Below are positions 17,007-26,598 of a stretch of 64,000 nt of DNA, piece by piece. Source of the DNA: Streptomyces sp. ISL-98 (GTDB lineage Bacteria > Actinomycetota > Actinomycetes > Streptomycetales > Streptomycetaceae). Numbering within the stretch: the stretch's first letter is position 1; every line of letters begins with the position of its first letter. The notes beneath the pieces are model-generated. The model saw only the letters and a program-made list of their open reading frames with translations. It did not search any database and was not told the origin of the DNA. The DNA is taken from positions 62,001 through 126,000 of the forward strand of contig NZ_JAGGPB010000025.1 of NCBI RefSeq assembly GCF_018614055.1. The letters run 5' to 3'. The position numbers and the translations under genes were made by a program.

Positions 17007-17050
17007 CCCGGGCCGTACGGCATCCTTGACCGGCCGCCGTACGGCCCGGG
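17007..17050. terminator. hairpin terminator after the carbonic anhydrase-SulP operon
   Basis: Two perfect 15-base complementary arms (cccgggccgtacggc and gccgtacggcccggg) are separated by 14 bases. The structure lies between convergent genes, 15 bases after the SulP stop and about 28 bases beyond the stop of the minus-strand phosphatase, so it can act in both directions. No T-tract is obvious. Confidence 0.85.
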
Positions 17051-17078
17051 CCGAGCCGGGCGTGTTCGTACCTGTGGC

Positions 17079-19529
17079 CTACGAGCCCTGAGGACGCGCT
17101 GAACCCAGTGCCTGCTCCGTCCAGACCGTTTTACCGTCACGCGTATAGCGGGTGCCCCACCGCTCGGTGAACTGGGCCACCAAGAACAGGCCGCGCCCGC
17201 CCTCGTCGGTACTGCGGGCTCGGCGCAGATGCGGGGACGTGCTGCTCGAGTCGGAGACCTCGCAAATCAGGTTCCCGTCATGGATGAGCCGCAACAACAC
17301 CGGTCCGCCCGCGTACCGGTAGGCGTTGGTGACCAGCTCACTGACGATCAACTCCGTGGTGAACGTCAGTTCCTCAAGTCCCCACTCCGTCAGCTTGGCC
17401 CTGGCCAGCGCCCTCGCCCGGGCGGCCGCAGTGGGTTCCACCTGCAGCTGCCACGACGCGACCCTCTCCGGTGGCAGTACGCGAGTACGGGCGATGAGCA
17501 GCGCGACGTCATCAGTGGGGTGGCCGGTCAGCACCGAGTCCAACACCGCCTGGCACGTCCGCTCCAATGCGTCCGCGGGGTGGGTGAGGGTTGCGCGCAG
17601 ACGGGCCAGGCGTTCGTCGATGTCGACGTGCGGCGCCTGGATGAGCCCATTGGTGTAGAGAGCCAGGAGGCTGCCCTCGGCGAGTTCGAATTCGTACGCC
17701 TCGAAGGGCAGGCCGCCGAGACCGAGCGGCGGGCCGACCGGCAGGTCGAGAAGGCTTACCTGTCCCTCCGGGGTCGCCACCGCCGGCGGGGGATGGCTGG
17801 CACACGCCACGGAGCAGCGCCGGGAGATCGGGTCGTACACCGCGTACAGGCAGGTCGCGCCGACGATCTGCTCGGTCGGCTGCAGGTCTCCGTCGGTGGC
17901 TTCCTGCTCTGCGGCAAGGAGGTTGACCAAGTCGTCCAGGCGGGAGAGGACCTCGTCCGGTTCGAGGTCGAGGCTGGCGAGGGTGTGCACGGCGGTGCGC
18001 AGCCGGCCCATCGTGGCGGCGGCGTGGATTCCGTGGCCCACGACGTCGCCCACGACGAGGGCGACACGGGTCCCGGAGAGTGGGATCACGTCGAACCAGT
18101 CGCCTCCGAGCCCTGACGCGACACTGGCCGGCAGATAGCGGTGGGCCACCTCGATGGCCGGGTGTTCGGGTACGTCACCCGGAAGCAGGCTGCGTTGCAG
18201 AGTGAGCGCGGCCTGTTGCTGCTGGGTGTAGCGGCGGGCGTTGTCGATGGAGACGGCGGCGCGGGAGGCGAACTCCTGGGCCAGTACGAGGTCGTCCTCC
18301 TCGAACGGTTCCGGGCGCCGCGACCGCCACAGACTGACCACGCCCAGCACGAGGCCACGTGCCACGAGCGGTACCACCATCAGTGAATGGACACCTGAGC
18401 CTATGGCGCCTTCGGCGGTTCGAGGTTCCATCGCGTACCACGCGGAGGAGATTCCCGCGGCCGGTTCGAGCACCGGTCGCCGCTCGGCCAGGCACACGGC
18501 TTGCGGTGTCTCCGGACGGAGGTGGATCAGTTCGCCGGACGGATGCATCAGCTGGGCTTCTCGCGTCGGCACACTGCGTACGGCCATCCGGGAAACAGGC
18601 CCCGTCGTCTCCTGCTGCGGGTCCTCTCCTCGGGACACCGGCTCCAGCAGGTCCACCGACACACGGTCGGCGAGGCCGGGCACGGCCACGTCGGCCAGCT
18701 CGCGAGCGGTCTGCCCCACGTCCAGCGTCGTCCCGATGCGGGCACTGGCTTCGTTCAGCAGAGCCAGCCGGCTTCGGGCGCGATGGCGGTCGGTGACGTC
18801 CTCGACCAGCTCGGTGACCCCGATGACCTGCCCGGAGGAGTCCTCCATCCGGAACGCCGAGACGGACACGAACCGCTCGCGGTGGGGGTCCCGGCGCAGT
18901 CGGGAGGACTGCTCGGTGAAGACCTCCGGCTTTCCGGTCTCCAGGACCCGTCGCAAGCGGCTGTCCTCCACTCGGGCATCCTCGCCGACGAGCAACTCCC
19001 CGCTATGAAGGCCCACATGCTGCTCGGCCGGGAGCTCACTCACCCGTTCGATCGCGCGGTTGACCCGCAAGATCCTCAGGTCCGGACTGTGGACGACGAG
19101 ACCGATCGGGGACCGGCGGAACATCCCGTCCAGGACCGCCCGGTCCAGCTCCCACTGAGTCACCTCCCCTGCGGGCGCGCCGACCAGGAACCACTCCTGG
19201 ACGGAGTCGGCCCTCGTGACCACGCGCGACCTCACCCCGAGTTCCACCCGGTGCCCGCCGCGGTGCCGGACCGGCAGCACCCCGAACCAACCCCGGGCCC
19301 TCGTGCACTCCGCCACGACGTCTCTGACGGCGGGCCGGTCGCGGGGATCCACCATGAACTCGAATGCCGGCCGGCCGATCACCTCCCGGCCCGAGTAGCC
19401 GAGCAACTGCTCGGCCCGCTCGCTCCAGCCGACGACCCTCCCACGGTCGTCCAGCACCACGGACGCCGCCCGGCGCAGAGCGAACGGGTCCTCCGGGCTC
19501 TCGCTGAACATCGTCACGGGCGTGTCCAT
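17079..19529 (-). CDS. PAS-PAS-GAF-SpoIIE phosphatase with HATPase domain
   Basis: An 816-residue multidomain signalling protein. Order: PAS 1 (RVVGWSERAEQLLGY, about 30-125), PAS 2 with a coiled linker (VIGVTELVEDVTDRHRAR), GAF (RIGTTLDVGQTARELADV to AAVSIDNARRY, about 265-435), PP2C/SpoIIE phosphatase (LGGDWFDVIPL, VVGDVVGHGIHAA, TDDVALLIAR) and a C-terminal HATPase_c anti-sigma-factor kinase-like domain (ELIVSELVTNAYRYAGG, EGGRGLFLVAQF). Such proteins dephosphorylate anti-anti-sigma factors in stress or developmental signalling and may also bind sigma factors. No partner sigma or STAS gene is adjacent. I start at ATG 19529 before PAS 1; an in-frame GTG at 19628 would add 33 residues of low complexity. 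Confidence 0.92.
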   Translation of the reverse strand: MDTPVTMFSESPEDPFALRRAASVVLDDRGRVVGWSERAEQLLGYSGREVIGRPAFEFMVDPRDRPAVRDVVAECTRARGWFGVLPVRHRGGHRVELGVRSRVVTRADSVQEWFLVGAPAGEVTQWELDRAVLDGMFRRSPIGLVVHSPDLRILRVNRAIERVSELPAEQHVGLHSGELLVGEDARVEDSRLRRVLETGKPEVFTEQSSRLRRDPHRERFVSVSAFRMEDSSGQVIGVTELVEDVTDRHRARSRLALLNEASARIGTTLDVGQTARELADVAVPGLADRVSVDLLEPVSRGEDPQQETTGPVSRMAVRSVPTREAQLMHPSGELIHLRPETPQAVCLAERRPVLEPAAGISSAWYAMEPRTAEGAIGSGVHSLMVVPLVARGLVLGVVSLWRSRRPEPFEEDDLVLAQEFASRAAVSIDNARRYTQQQQAALTLQRSLLPGDVPEHPAIEVAHRYLPASVASGLGGDWFDVIPLSGTRVALVVGDVVGHGIHAAATMGRLRTAVHTLASLDLEPDEVLSRLDDLVNLLAAEQEATDGDLQPTEQIVGATCLYAVYDPISRRCSVACASHPPPAVATPEGQVSLLDLPVGPPLGLGGLPFEAYEFELAEGSLLALYTNGLIQAPHVDIDERLARLRATLTHPADALERTCQAVLDSVLTGHPTDDVALLIARTRVLPPERVASWQLQVEPTAAARARALARAKLTEWGLEELTFTTELIVSELVTNAYRYAGGPVLLRLIHDGNLICEVSDSSSTSPHLRRARSTDEGGRGLFLVAQFTERWGTRYTRDGKTVWTEQALGSARPQGS

Positions 19530-19689
19530 CACCGCAGCCCTCGTGGTCGGTGCCGATCTCGTACCCCGGTCGCGGCCTCTTCGCCCGCCTTCGGGGAGTG
19601 GTGCAGGTCTGTGGACATGATCGGTCACTCACCTGCTGAAGTGTTCGACGCCACGCGGCTCGGGCCGGAATCCGTCGTTGGCGGCCATT

Positions 19690-19835
19690 ACGGGATACGG
19701 GCCGACCTCGTCCATTTCGTCGTCGCGCCGTCGGGCGCACCCACCGTCTTCAGGAAGGCCCCCGGCAGCCGCTCACCGCCCTCCGCCTCGGGGTAACCCA
19801 CCACTCGCCGTTCTTCTGCGAGGTGCCGGGGAGCC
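19690..19835 (-). pseudogene. possible acyl-CoA/AMP-ligase C-terminal relic
   Basis: A minus-strand frame contains RRVVGYPEAEGGERLPGAFL followed by KTVGAPDG. This resembles the late segment of AMP-forming acyl-CoA ligases (VVG.PD.E.GE.P.AFV), but without the rest of the protein and without a start. The match is short, so it is only a suggestion of a relic between the phosphatase gene and the next plus-strand gene. Confidence 0.3.
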
Positions 19836-19937
19836 GCGCCCGGAACTGGGAAACCGTCGCCCCCGTACGCCCGGGGATGATTCCGTGCCCCCGAGGCGTT
19901 GAGCAGGCAGCGCCATCCATCGACGACGGGAGATGTC

Positions 19938-20387
19938 ATGCCTCTTGAGGGTGAGTACGAGCCGAGCCCGGAAAAGTGGGTGCGCGACCAGGTCGCGCTG
20001 TTCGAGGGTTCCGGTGGCACCAAGGGAACGACGCTGCGGGGCATGCCCGTCATCATCCTGACCACCCGAGGCGCCAAGAGCGGAAAGATCCGCAAGAGCC
20101 CGCTCATGAGGGTGGCGCACAACGGCACGTACGCCATAGTCGCGTCGCTCGGCGGCGCCCCCCGGCATCCCGTCTGGTACCACAACGTTGTGGCCGACCC
20201 CCGGGTGGAGCTGCAGGACGGCCCGGAGCGCCAGGACATGACAGCCCGTGAGGTGACCGGTGAAGAGAAGGCGCTCTGGTGGGAGCGCGCGGTCGAGGCG
20301 TACCCCGACTACGCCGGCTACCAGAAGAAGACGGAGCGCGAGATCCCCGTCTTCGTCCTGGAACCGGCGGCCGGAGGCCACCACTGA
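19938..20387 (+). CDS. F420-dependent nitroreductase-family (DDN-like) oxidoreductase
   Basis: A 149-residue protein of the deazaflavin-dependent nitroreductase family (split beta-barrel). The conserved series is present: PVIILTTRGAKSGKIRKSPL, RVAHNGTYAIVASLGG, HPVWYHNVVADPRVELQDG, ending with YAGYQKKTEREIPVFVLEP. These enzymes use reduced coenzyme F420 to reduce quinones, nitroaromatics or other substrates at the membrane surface. GGGAG precedes the ATG at 19938. It converges closely with the SGNH hydrolase gene (five bases between coding regions). The natural substrate is unknown. Confidence 0.9.
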   Translation: MPLEGEYEPSPEKWVRDQVALFEGSGGTKGTTLRGMPVIILTTRGAKSGKIRKSPLMRVAHNGTYAIVASLGGAPRHPVWYHNVVADPRVELQDGPERQDMTAREVTGEEKALWWERAVEAYPDYAGYQKKTEREIPVFVLEPAAGGHH

Positions 20388-20391
20388 GCCG

Positions 20392-22224
20392 TCAGTTCAC
20401 GGTGACGGTCTCCGTGGCCTCGGTCAGCACCTTCCGGCCGTCCGCGCCGACCAGCACCAGCCGGGGAAGGTAGGGCCCTTCCCGGTCGTAGGCGTGTGTG
20501 GTGGTCGCTTCGCCGGTCTCCTGCCGTGTGCCGTCGCCGAAGTACCAGTGGTAGCGGTATCCGGCGGGGGGCTGCGCGCCGTCCACCGTCGCCGTCAGGC
20601 GTACCTCGCTGCCGACATTGGCGTCCTTGGGCGCGGCCAGCGCCAACCGCGGCCCGCCGGGTGCGAGGTGGAACCACTGGCGCAGGCGCGGGTTGAGGAG
20701 AAAGGCGTCGGCGTACTGCCGGGCGCCGGCGATGTCGGGATGGCCGATGGCCGCGGAGAGGCACTGGACCGGGGTGGAGCTCAGCTCCGGGCAGGCCCTC
20801 TTGCGCAGCGGGTACATCGGGTCGGAGAACGGATTGCCCCAGACCGTGGAGTGCGGGGCGTAGACGGCACTGTCCAGGGTGAACAGCCCGTCGGCCGCGA
20901 CCGCGTACGGGCCGTCCGACGAGGCGTTGTTGGCCGCCTCGGCCGCCTCGCGGTAGGCGTCGTTGGCCAGTTGGGAGTACTGCTCGTAGCGCCCGGTCGC
21001 CTTGCCGAGCGCGCCAAGGCAGGTGGTGAACCGAGCTCCCGCAAGTCCAGGTGCGGTGCAGTGCTTCACCGGGATGGGGGAGCTGTCACGGCTGAGGGCG
21101 TAGTAGAAGTCCGCCACGACGACCTTAGGCCGGCCGGGCAGAGAATGTGCCTTCTCGATCGCTGCCCGCATGCCGCGGCCGCCGTATCCGACCTTGGCGC
21201 CACTGAAGTAGGGCACGTTCTTCGCCGGGTTCTCCGGTGCCGCGCCGATGCCGGAACACTCGCGCCGGACCGCCTCGGGCAGGTTCTTCGAGCCGGGGGT
21301 GATGCCCACGGCGATGCCGAAGAACGGGTCGAGGTCGTTGATGCATCCGTTGATCACGACCAGGTCGAGACCGTATCCGCCCGCACGCGCCTGTGCGCCC
21401 GCCTTCTCCAACTGGCAGAAGACGTCCGGTGTCTGCTGCGTGACCTCGCCGAACTCCATTTCGCCGTCGCCGTCGGGGTCCTGCTTCTCCTGCGTCTGGA
21501 GGCAGGCCGAGTCGTCGTTGCCCGCGGGAAGCTCGGGTGCATCGAGCACCGCGCCGGAGATCGCGTAATCCATGTGCTGATGGCCCCGCCCGGTCGCGCG
21601 CCCGAGCAATTGGCCCGTCAGGTAGGGGAACTTCTGGTCATGGTCCAGGCCCTGCCCCCAGACGACCGAGTCCCCGACGGAGGCCACACGCACCGGATCG
21701 CAGCCCCGCCTGATGGTGTCCCGCCAGACCTTGCCGTACGGACCGGGCTCCTCACCGGCGGACGAGGGGACCACGCGGGCGTCGAACTGCAAGGCCGTCT
21801 CGGCCGTCGGCACACGGTCGAACGGAATGCTGAACCCGGCTCCGGACACGGCCGCCCCCATGGCGACCCGCCCGCCGGCCAGCTGCTCCCCACCGGCGCG
21901 CACCCGCCACTCGACCGTGGCCCCGGCCCTCGCCGCGGCGGGGTCGTACAGCTGCACACGACCTTGCACCGGTCCGCTGCAGACCGGATTGGGGGTGAGG
22001 TCCACATCGAGGACGAGGGGGTACGCGGATGCCGCGGAGGCCTCTGCCCCGGCTGCCGCGGGGATTCCGGTGAGCAACTGGCCCAGCAGAGCCGCGGCCG
22101 ACGCCGGAAGGACGAGCCTGGCCACGGATATGCGGCGGTGGGATAACTCCCCTCTGCGGGGAGTGGGACCCCCGCCGCCGCTCTCACGCCGTCGTGCCAC
22201 CCACCGAGACCACGTACTGCTCAC
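20392..22224 (-). CDS. secreted SGNH/GDSL hydrolase with C-terminal PKD domain
   Basis: A 610-residue exported protein. The signal peptide is unusually far in (about 30-60: RRISVARLVLPASAAALLGQ..AAAGAEA), after a charged Arg/Gly stretch, so the real start may be later. The SGNH fold shows block I VASVGDSVVWGQGLDHDQKF with the nucleophile Ser, block III INGCINDLD, and a late IGHPDIAGARQYA carrying the Asp/His pair. The final 90 residues form a PKD-type beta-sandwich (YHWYFGDGTRQETG). Likely an extracellular esterase or lipase acting on a polymer-bound substrate; the PKD domain may hold it to the surface. It is divergent from the esterase gene at 22583. Confidence 0.85.
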   Translation of the reverse strand: MSSTWSRWVARRRESGGGGPTPRRGELSHRRISVARLVLPASAAALLGQLLTGIPAAAGAEASAASAYPLVLDVDLTPNPVCSGPVQGRVQLYDPAAARAGATVEWRVRAGGEQLAGGRVAMGAAVSGAGFSIPFDRVPTAETALQFDARVVPSSAGEEPGPYGKVWRDTIRRGCDPVRVASVGDSVVWGQGLDHDQKFPYLTGQLLGRATGRGHQHMDYAISGAVLDAPELPAGNDDSACLQTQEKQDPDGDGEMEFGEVTQQTPDVFCQLEKAGAQARAGGYGLDLVVINGCINDLDPFFGIAVGITPGSKNLPEAVRRECSGIGAAPENPAKNVPYFSGAKVGYGGRGMRAAIEKAHSLPGRPKVVVADFYYALSRDSSPIPVKHCTAPGLAGARFTTCLGALGKATGRYEQYSQLANDAYREAAEAANNASSDGPYAVAADGLFTLDSAVYAPHSTVWGNPFSDPMYPLRKRACPELSSTPVQCLSAAIGHPDIAGARQYADAFLLNPRLRQWFHLAPGGPRLALAAPKDANVGSEVRLTATVDGAQPPAGYRYHWYFGDGTRQETGEATTTHAYDREGPYLPRLVLVGADGRKVLTEATETVTVN

Positions 22225-22582
22225 GCCAATACCCCTGCTTCTGCTGTGAATTGGGTTGATGCGGAGTCAACCGAACGCCGCGCCAATGGTGATCATGGCA
22301 GGAGCGGGCAGGGGCGAAACGCGAGGCGAAGGCATTGCGGAGTGAGGCTGATCACTTACCTACAGTTACCTGCGGCTTTCTGGCCTTGCTCCCCCTGCCG
22401 CTTCCGGGCCCCTTCTTTCGCCCAAGTACGCTGACTGGCAATGAGACCGGCGCGGACGCCCTCACCGGGAGATGGAACAGTGCCGCGCGACATCGATGCA
22501 CACCGACGGCCGGATCGCCCATAGCCAGAGGGGCCGAATGCACCCCTGGGCCGCGACCGGACCGGCCCGGACCGGAGGCACC
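22225..22582. other. divergent intergenic region
   Basis: About 360 bases between the divergent SGNH hydrolase and HSL-type esterase genes. It contains a six-base-arm inverted repeat (ggttga-N7-tcaacc, 22254-22272) near the SGNH start, which could be a regulator site, and otherwise nothing I can define. Promoters for both genes should lie here. Confidence 0.4.
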
Positions 22583-23530
22583 ATGACATTTGACCCGCAG
22601 TTCCAGGACCTGTACGAGCAGCGTGGCGCCCAAGGCGCCCGACCCCTGTACGAGATGACACTGGACGAAGCCAGGGCAGCCGACCTGGCCGCTGTACGAG
22701 CCGACGCGGGAACGCCTGAGCCCGTACTGCAAGTACTCGACGAGTCGATACCAGGACCCGCCGGAACACTGCCTGTCCGCATCTACCGGCCCGACGCCGG
22801 CCAGGGCCCGCTCCCTGTCCTCGTCTACTTCTTCGGCGGCGGCTGGACACTCGGGAGCATCGAGACGAGCGACGCGATCTGCCGGAGCCTGGCCAACGCC
22901 GCCGGCTGCCTCACCATCGCCGTGGGCTACCGCCTGGCGCCGGAGAACAAATTCCCGGCCGCGCTCCAGGACTGTTTCGCCGCTTTGCGCTGGACCACCG
23001 AGCACGCCGCACGCCTTGGCGCCGACGCCTCGCGCATCGCTGTCGGCGGCGACAGCGCCGGTGGCAACCTCGCCGCCGCCATTACGCTCATGGCGCGGGA
23101 TGCGGGCGGCCCCTCCATCCTGGCCCAGCTGCTCGTCTACCCCAACACGGACTATCGTGCGGACACTCCGTCCCGCCGGGAGAACACCGACCCGCTGCTC
23201 TTCAACGACAAGTCCGTGCAGTGGTACTGGGACAACTACCTGACGTCCCCCGAGGACGGCAGGAACCCGCTCGTATCCCCGTTGCGCGCCACCTCCCATG
23301 CCGGCCTGCCGCAGGCGCTGGTGATCACCGCCGAGTACGACCCGCTGCGCGACGAGGGCGAGCAGTACGCCCAACGCCTGCGCGACAGCGGCGTCCCCGT
23401 GGAGTCGACCCGCTACCCGGGCGTGGCCCACGGCTTCTTCGCCATGGCAGGAGTCCTCGACGCGGGCAGCCGTGCCCTGGAGCAGGCAGCCGCATACCTG
23501 CGCACTGCCTTCGGCGGCGCCGGACTGTAA
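22583..23530 (+). CDS. HSL-family alpha/beta hydrolase (esterase)
   Basis: A 315-residue esterase of the hormone-sensitive-lipase group (alpha/beta hydrolase fold 3). The nucleophile motif is VGGDSAGGN, with a following ITAEYDPLRDEGEQYA (Asp) and YPGVAHGFF (His). The oxyanion motif normally HGGGW reads FFGGGWTLGS: the first His is replaced by Phe, which is unusual but occurs in some members. GGAGG sits just before ATG 22583. Upstream codons in the same frame lack homology. It lies directly upstream of the SARP regulator gene; a link is possible but unproven. Confidence 0.9.
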   Translation: MTFDPQFQDLYEQRGAQGARPLYEMTLDEARAADLAAVRADAGTPEPVLQVLDESIPGPAGTLPVRIYRPDAGQGPLPVLVYFFGGGWTLGSIETSDAICRSLANAAGCLTIAVGYRLAPENKFPAALQDCFAALRWTTEHAARLGADASRIAVGGDSAGGNLAAAITLMARDAGGPSILAQLLVYPNTDYRADTPSRRENTDPLLFNDKSVQWYWDNYLTSPEDGRNPLVSPLRATSHAGLPQALVITAEYDPLRDEGEQYAQRLRDSGVPVESTRYPGVAHGFFAMAGVLDAGSRALEQAAAYLRTAFGGAGL

Positions 23531-23619
23531 AACACCACCGGTGATCACGTACGCACCAGGGACACGCTCGACAACGCCTCCGGTAATCTGGCTCTTTTCG
23601 CCCAGGAGGAGTTGTTCCA

Positions 23620-26355
23620 GTGGAGTTCCGGCTGCTCGGAGCGGTCTCAGTCGCCACCGAGGCCGGTGAACTCCCACTCGGTCCCGCCAAGCGGCGCAGC
23701 CTTCTCGCCGCTCTGCTGCTGAGGCCCAACCGCCCCGTGTCGGTGGACCAGCTGACGGCCACGCTGTGGGACGACGAACCGCCGCCGCGTGCCCGCAGTG
23801 TCATCCAGGGCCACGTGTCGCGCCTGAGGGTTTTGCTCGCCGCTACAGACGCCGAGATGTTCGGTGTCGAACTGGTCACTCAGGGGACGGCGTACGTCCT
23901 GCGGATGCCGGAGACGCTGTTGGACGCCCACCGCTTCGAAGAGCTGGTGACGTTGGCCCGCAGCCAGCGTGCGCCGGCCGACGCCGTGGCGATGTATCAG
24001 GAGGCGCTGTCGCTGTGGCAGGGCCCCGCGCTGACCGGCGCGTATCCGAGTCCCCCTCTGCAGGCCGCCGCGCACGCGCTGGAGGAACTGCGGCTGGCCT
24101 CCGTGGAGTCGCTGGCCGCGGCCTACGGGCGGCTGGGTGAGCACGCCCGGGCCGCGGCCGTGCTGCGCGCGGAGGCCGGTGCCCATCCGTTGCGCGAATC
24201 GCTGTCCGCCGCGCTCATGAGGGCACTTCAGAGTGCGGGGCGCCGCTCGGAGGCGCTCGACTGGTTCCACCGCACCCGGCGGCTGCTCGCCGACGAACTG
24301 GGGGTCGACCCGGGCCGGGAGCTGGCGGACGCCTACGCGGTGGCACTGCGTGGCGAGGGTGACGATGCGGAGGAAGCCCCGGCTCCGGGCCCGCCCACCG
24401 CGCCGGTCACCACACATCAGCCGTCGGCCTCCCCGCCCACAGAAACGGTTGACCTGCTGCCGCGCATGCCGCGCGGCTTCCACGGGCGCGCCGCCGAACT
24501 CACCGCACTGTCACGCGCCGCCGCCGGCGAAGCACCGGTGTGCCTGGTCACCGGGCCGGCAGGAGTGGGCAAGACGGCGCTCGCGGTGCACTGGGCACAC
24601 CGCAACCGCGCCGGGTTTCCCGGCGGTCTGCTCTACGCCGACCTGCGCGGCTTCAGCGATACGGGCGAGCCGACCCACCTGGAGACACTGCGCGAGTTCC
24701 TGCTGGCGCTGGGGGTCGCGCCGCGCCGGATCCCGGAGTCGGCGAACGGTGCGTCCGCGCTGTTCCGGTCCCTTTCCGCCGACCGTCAGCTCCTCGTCGT
24801 ACTCGACAATGCGCGCGGTTCCGAGCAGGTCAGAGAGCTGCTGCCGGGTGGCGCCCGATGCGTCACCGTGGTCACCAGCCGGTACCGGCTGCGCGGCCTG
24901 ATCGCCTCTGATGCCGCCCGTCCCGTACCCGTGGACGTACTCGAACCGAAGGACAGCACGGCCCTGCTTGCCGCGGTGCTCGGCAAGGAGCGCGTACTCG
25001 CGGAGGCCGTGGCCGCCCAACGCCTTGCCGACTTGTGCGGCGGGCTGCCCCTCGCGCTACGGGTGGCCGCCGCCAGGCTGGCGGATCAGCCGGACTGGTC
25101 CCTGAGCGCGATGAGCGCCGAACTGTCCGACGAGTCACGCCGCCTGAGCCTCCTGGACGTGGAGGACACGGGCGTACAGGCAGCGCTGAGGCTCACGGTG
25201 CGTCGGCTGCCTGACGAAGTCGCGGACCACTTCGCGCATCTCGGCCGCCACCCGGGCACGCACGTCGACCGGTACACGGCGGCGGCCCTGGCCGGTACGG
25301 ACCCGGTCACGGCCGAGGCCGCGCTGGACAAGCTGACCGCAGCGCACCTCCTCATCCGGACGGCGCCGGGGCGCTGGACGATGCACGATCTCGTACGGCT
25401 GTACGCGCGCGGCCTGGACGCAGGGCCCGACGTACTCGTCCGGGTACTCGACCACAGTGTGGTCACCGCCCTGGCGGCGGCGCACGCGGCCGAGCCCGGC
25501 GACGAGTCGTGCTTCGCACTACCCGCGGACTTTCGTTCGCCGCAGGCGGTACGGGAGTTCGCGGACCGTGAGCAGGCCATGGCCTGGTACGCGGCCGAAC
25601 GTGACGACCTGACCCTCGCGGCGGCCGCAGCGCACGCCGCAGGACTGCACAGCAGGACATGGCGGATCGTCCTGGCGCTGTGGCCGCAGATCGTGTGGCG
25701 GGTCCTCGACGGGTGGACTCCCTTGCTGGAGAGGGCCCTTGAGGCGGCGCGGGCCGATACCGATGCCCGCGCCGAGTCGCGTGTCCTTGCCCTGCTCGGA
25801 TGGGTGCTGACCGAAGAGGGCCGCACGGATGAGGCGCTGGTCCACCTGGAGGCCGCCTCCGCGCTCGCCGCCCGGGCCGGCGATCTGCGCGGCGAGGCGA
25901 CCGCCCGGGTCAATCTCTCGCTCGTCCAAGCGGCGCTCGGCAGCCCGGAGGAGGCGGCCGAGGGATGCGCCCAGGCTGCCGAACTGGCTCGCAGGGCCGG
26001 CGACCGGCACACCGAGCGGCTGGCTCTGTACCACCTCGCCCGGCATCAACTGGACACCAGGCAGTGGCAGTCGGCCCTCGACACGTCCACCGCCGCATTC
26101 GCCCTCGACGGTACGTCGGACACATCGGCAGCGTCCCGGGTGCTGTTGCTCACGGCGGCCGGGGAGGCACTGCTGGGGATGGGTGACGAGACCGAAGGCA
26201 TCCGGCGCCTCGAGGACGCGGCGCGCGAGGCGGAGTCGTCCGGCTATGACGAGGGTGTGGTGCGGGCCCTCGGCGCGCTGCTGCGGGTGTCGTCGGATCT
26301 GGAGCTGCGAGCACGGTACGACACGGCGATGGTGCGGCTCATGGCCCAGACGTGA
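23620..26355 (+). CDS. SARP/AfsR-family regulator (BTAD, NB-ARC, TPR)
   Basis: A 911-residue AfsR-type transcription factor. Order: OmpR-like winged-helix DNA-binding domain (MEFRLLGAVSV to about 95), bacterial transcriptional activation domain (FEELV..ALSLWQGPALTGAY to about 245, ending LADELGVDPGRELADAY), NB-ARC ATPase with P-loop GPAGVGKTALA (about 311-321) and Walker B LLVVLDNARG (about 389), and C-terminal TPR repeats (about 690-890). Such proteins activate secondary-metabolite or developmental genes through direct repeats at -35 regions. AGGAGG lies just before the GTG at 23620. No biosynthetic cluster is adjacent, so its target is not obvious. It lacks a C-terminal kinase-like part. 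Confidence 0.95.
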   Translation: MEFRLLGAVSVATEAGELPLGPAKRRSLLAALLLRPNRPVSVDQLTATLWDDEPPPRARSVIQGHVSRLRVLLAATDAEMFGVELVTQGTAYVLRMPETLLDAHRFEELVTLARSQRAPADAVAMYQEALSLWQGPALTGAYPSPPLQAAAHALEELRLASVESLAAAYGRLGEHARAAAVLRAEAGAHPLRESLSAALMRALQSAGRRSEALDWFHRTRRLLADELGVDPGRELADAYAVALRGEGDDAEEAPAPGPPTAPVTTHQPSASPPTETVDLLPRMPRGFHGRAAELTALSRAAAGEAPVCLVTGPAGVGKTALAVHWAHRNRAGFPGGLLYADLRGFSDTGEPTHLETLREFLLALGVAPRRIPESANGASALFRSLSADRQLLVVLDNARGSEQVRELLPGGARCVTVVTSRYRLRGLIASDAARPVPVDVLEPKDSTALLAAVLGKERVLAEAVAAQRLADLCGGLPLALRVAAARLADQPDWSLSAMSAELSDESRRLSLLDVEDTGVQAALRLTVRRLPDEVADHFAHLGRHPGTHVDRYTAAALAGTDPVTAEAALDKLTAAHLLIRTAPGRWTMHDLVRLYARGLDAGPDVLVRVLDHSVVTALAAAHAAEPGDESCFALPADFRSPQAVREFADREQAMAWYAAERDDLTLAAAAAHAAGLHSRTWRIVLALWPQIVWRVLDGWTPLLERALEAARADTDARAESRVLALLGWVLTEEGRTDEALVHLEAASALAARAGDLRGEATARVNLSLVQAALGSPEEAAEGCAQAAELARRAGDRHTERLALYHLARHQLDTRQWQSALDTSTAAFALDGTSDTSAASRVLLLTAAGEALLGMGDETEGIRRLEDAAREAESSGYDEGVVRALGALLRVSSDLELRARYDTAMVRLMAQT

Positions 26356-26598
26356 ACGTGCGCCGCGGACTGCGGCGTCAGCGGGTCACCAAACACGCCC
26401 CGGCGGGCTGTTTCTTGTTTCGGAGGCGGAGAGGTACGCGGAGGGGCGCCCGCCGCGTGCGAGCTGCTCAGGGGAGCAACAGAGACGCGTCAGCGGTACG
26501 TCAGCGGAACGACAGGGCAGGCACCGATGCTGTGAGCAGACCGGTTGGCCACACATGGCATCGACCGCACCGACCGCATCACATACGGGGAGCTCCAC

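Noticed and set aside
18501..19796. 431-codon plus-strand open frame
   Set aside because: Antisense to the PAS-GAF-SpoIIE phosphatase; no ribosome binding site and no recognisable domain.
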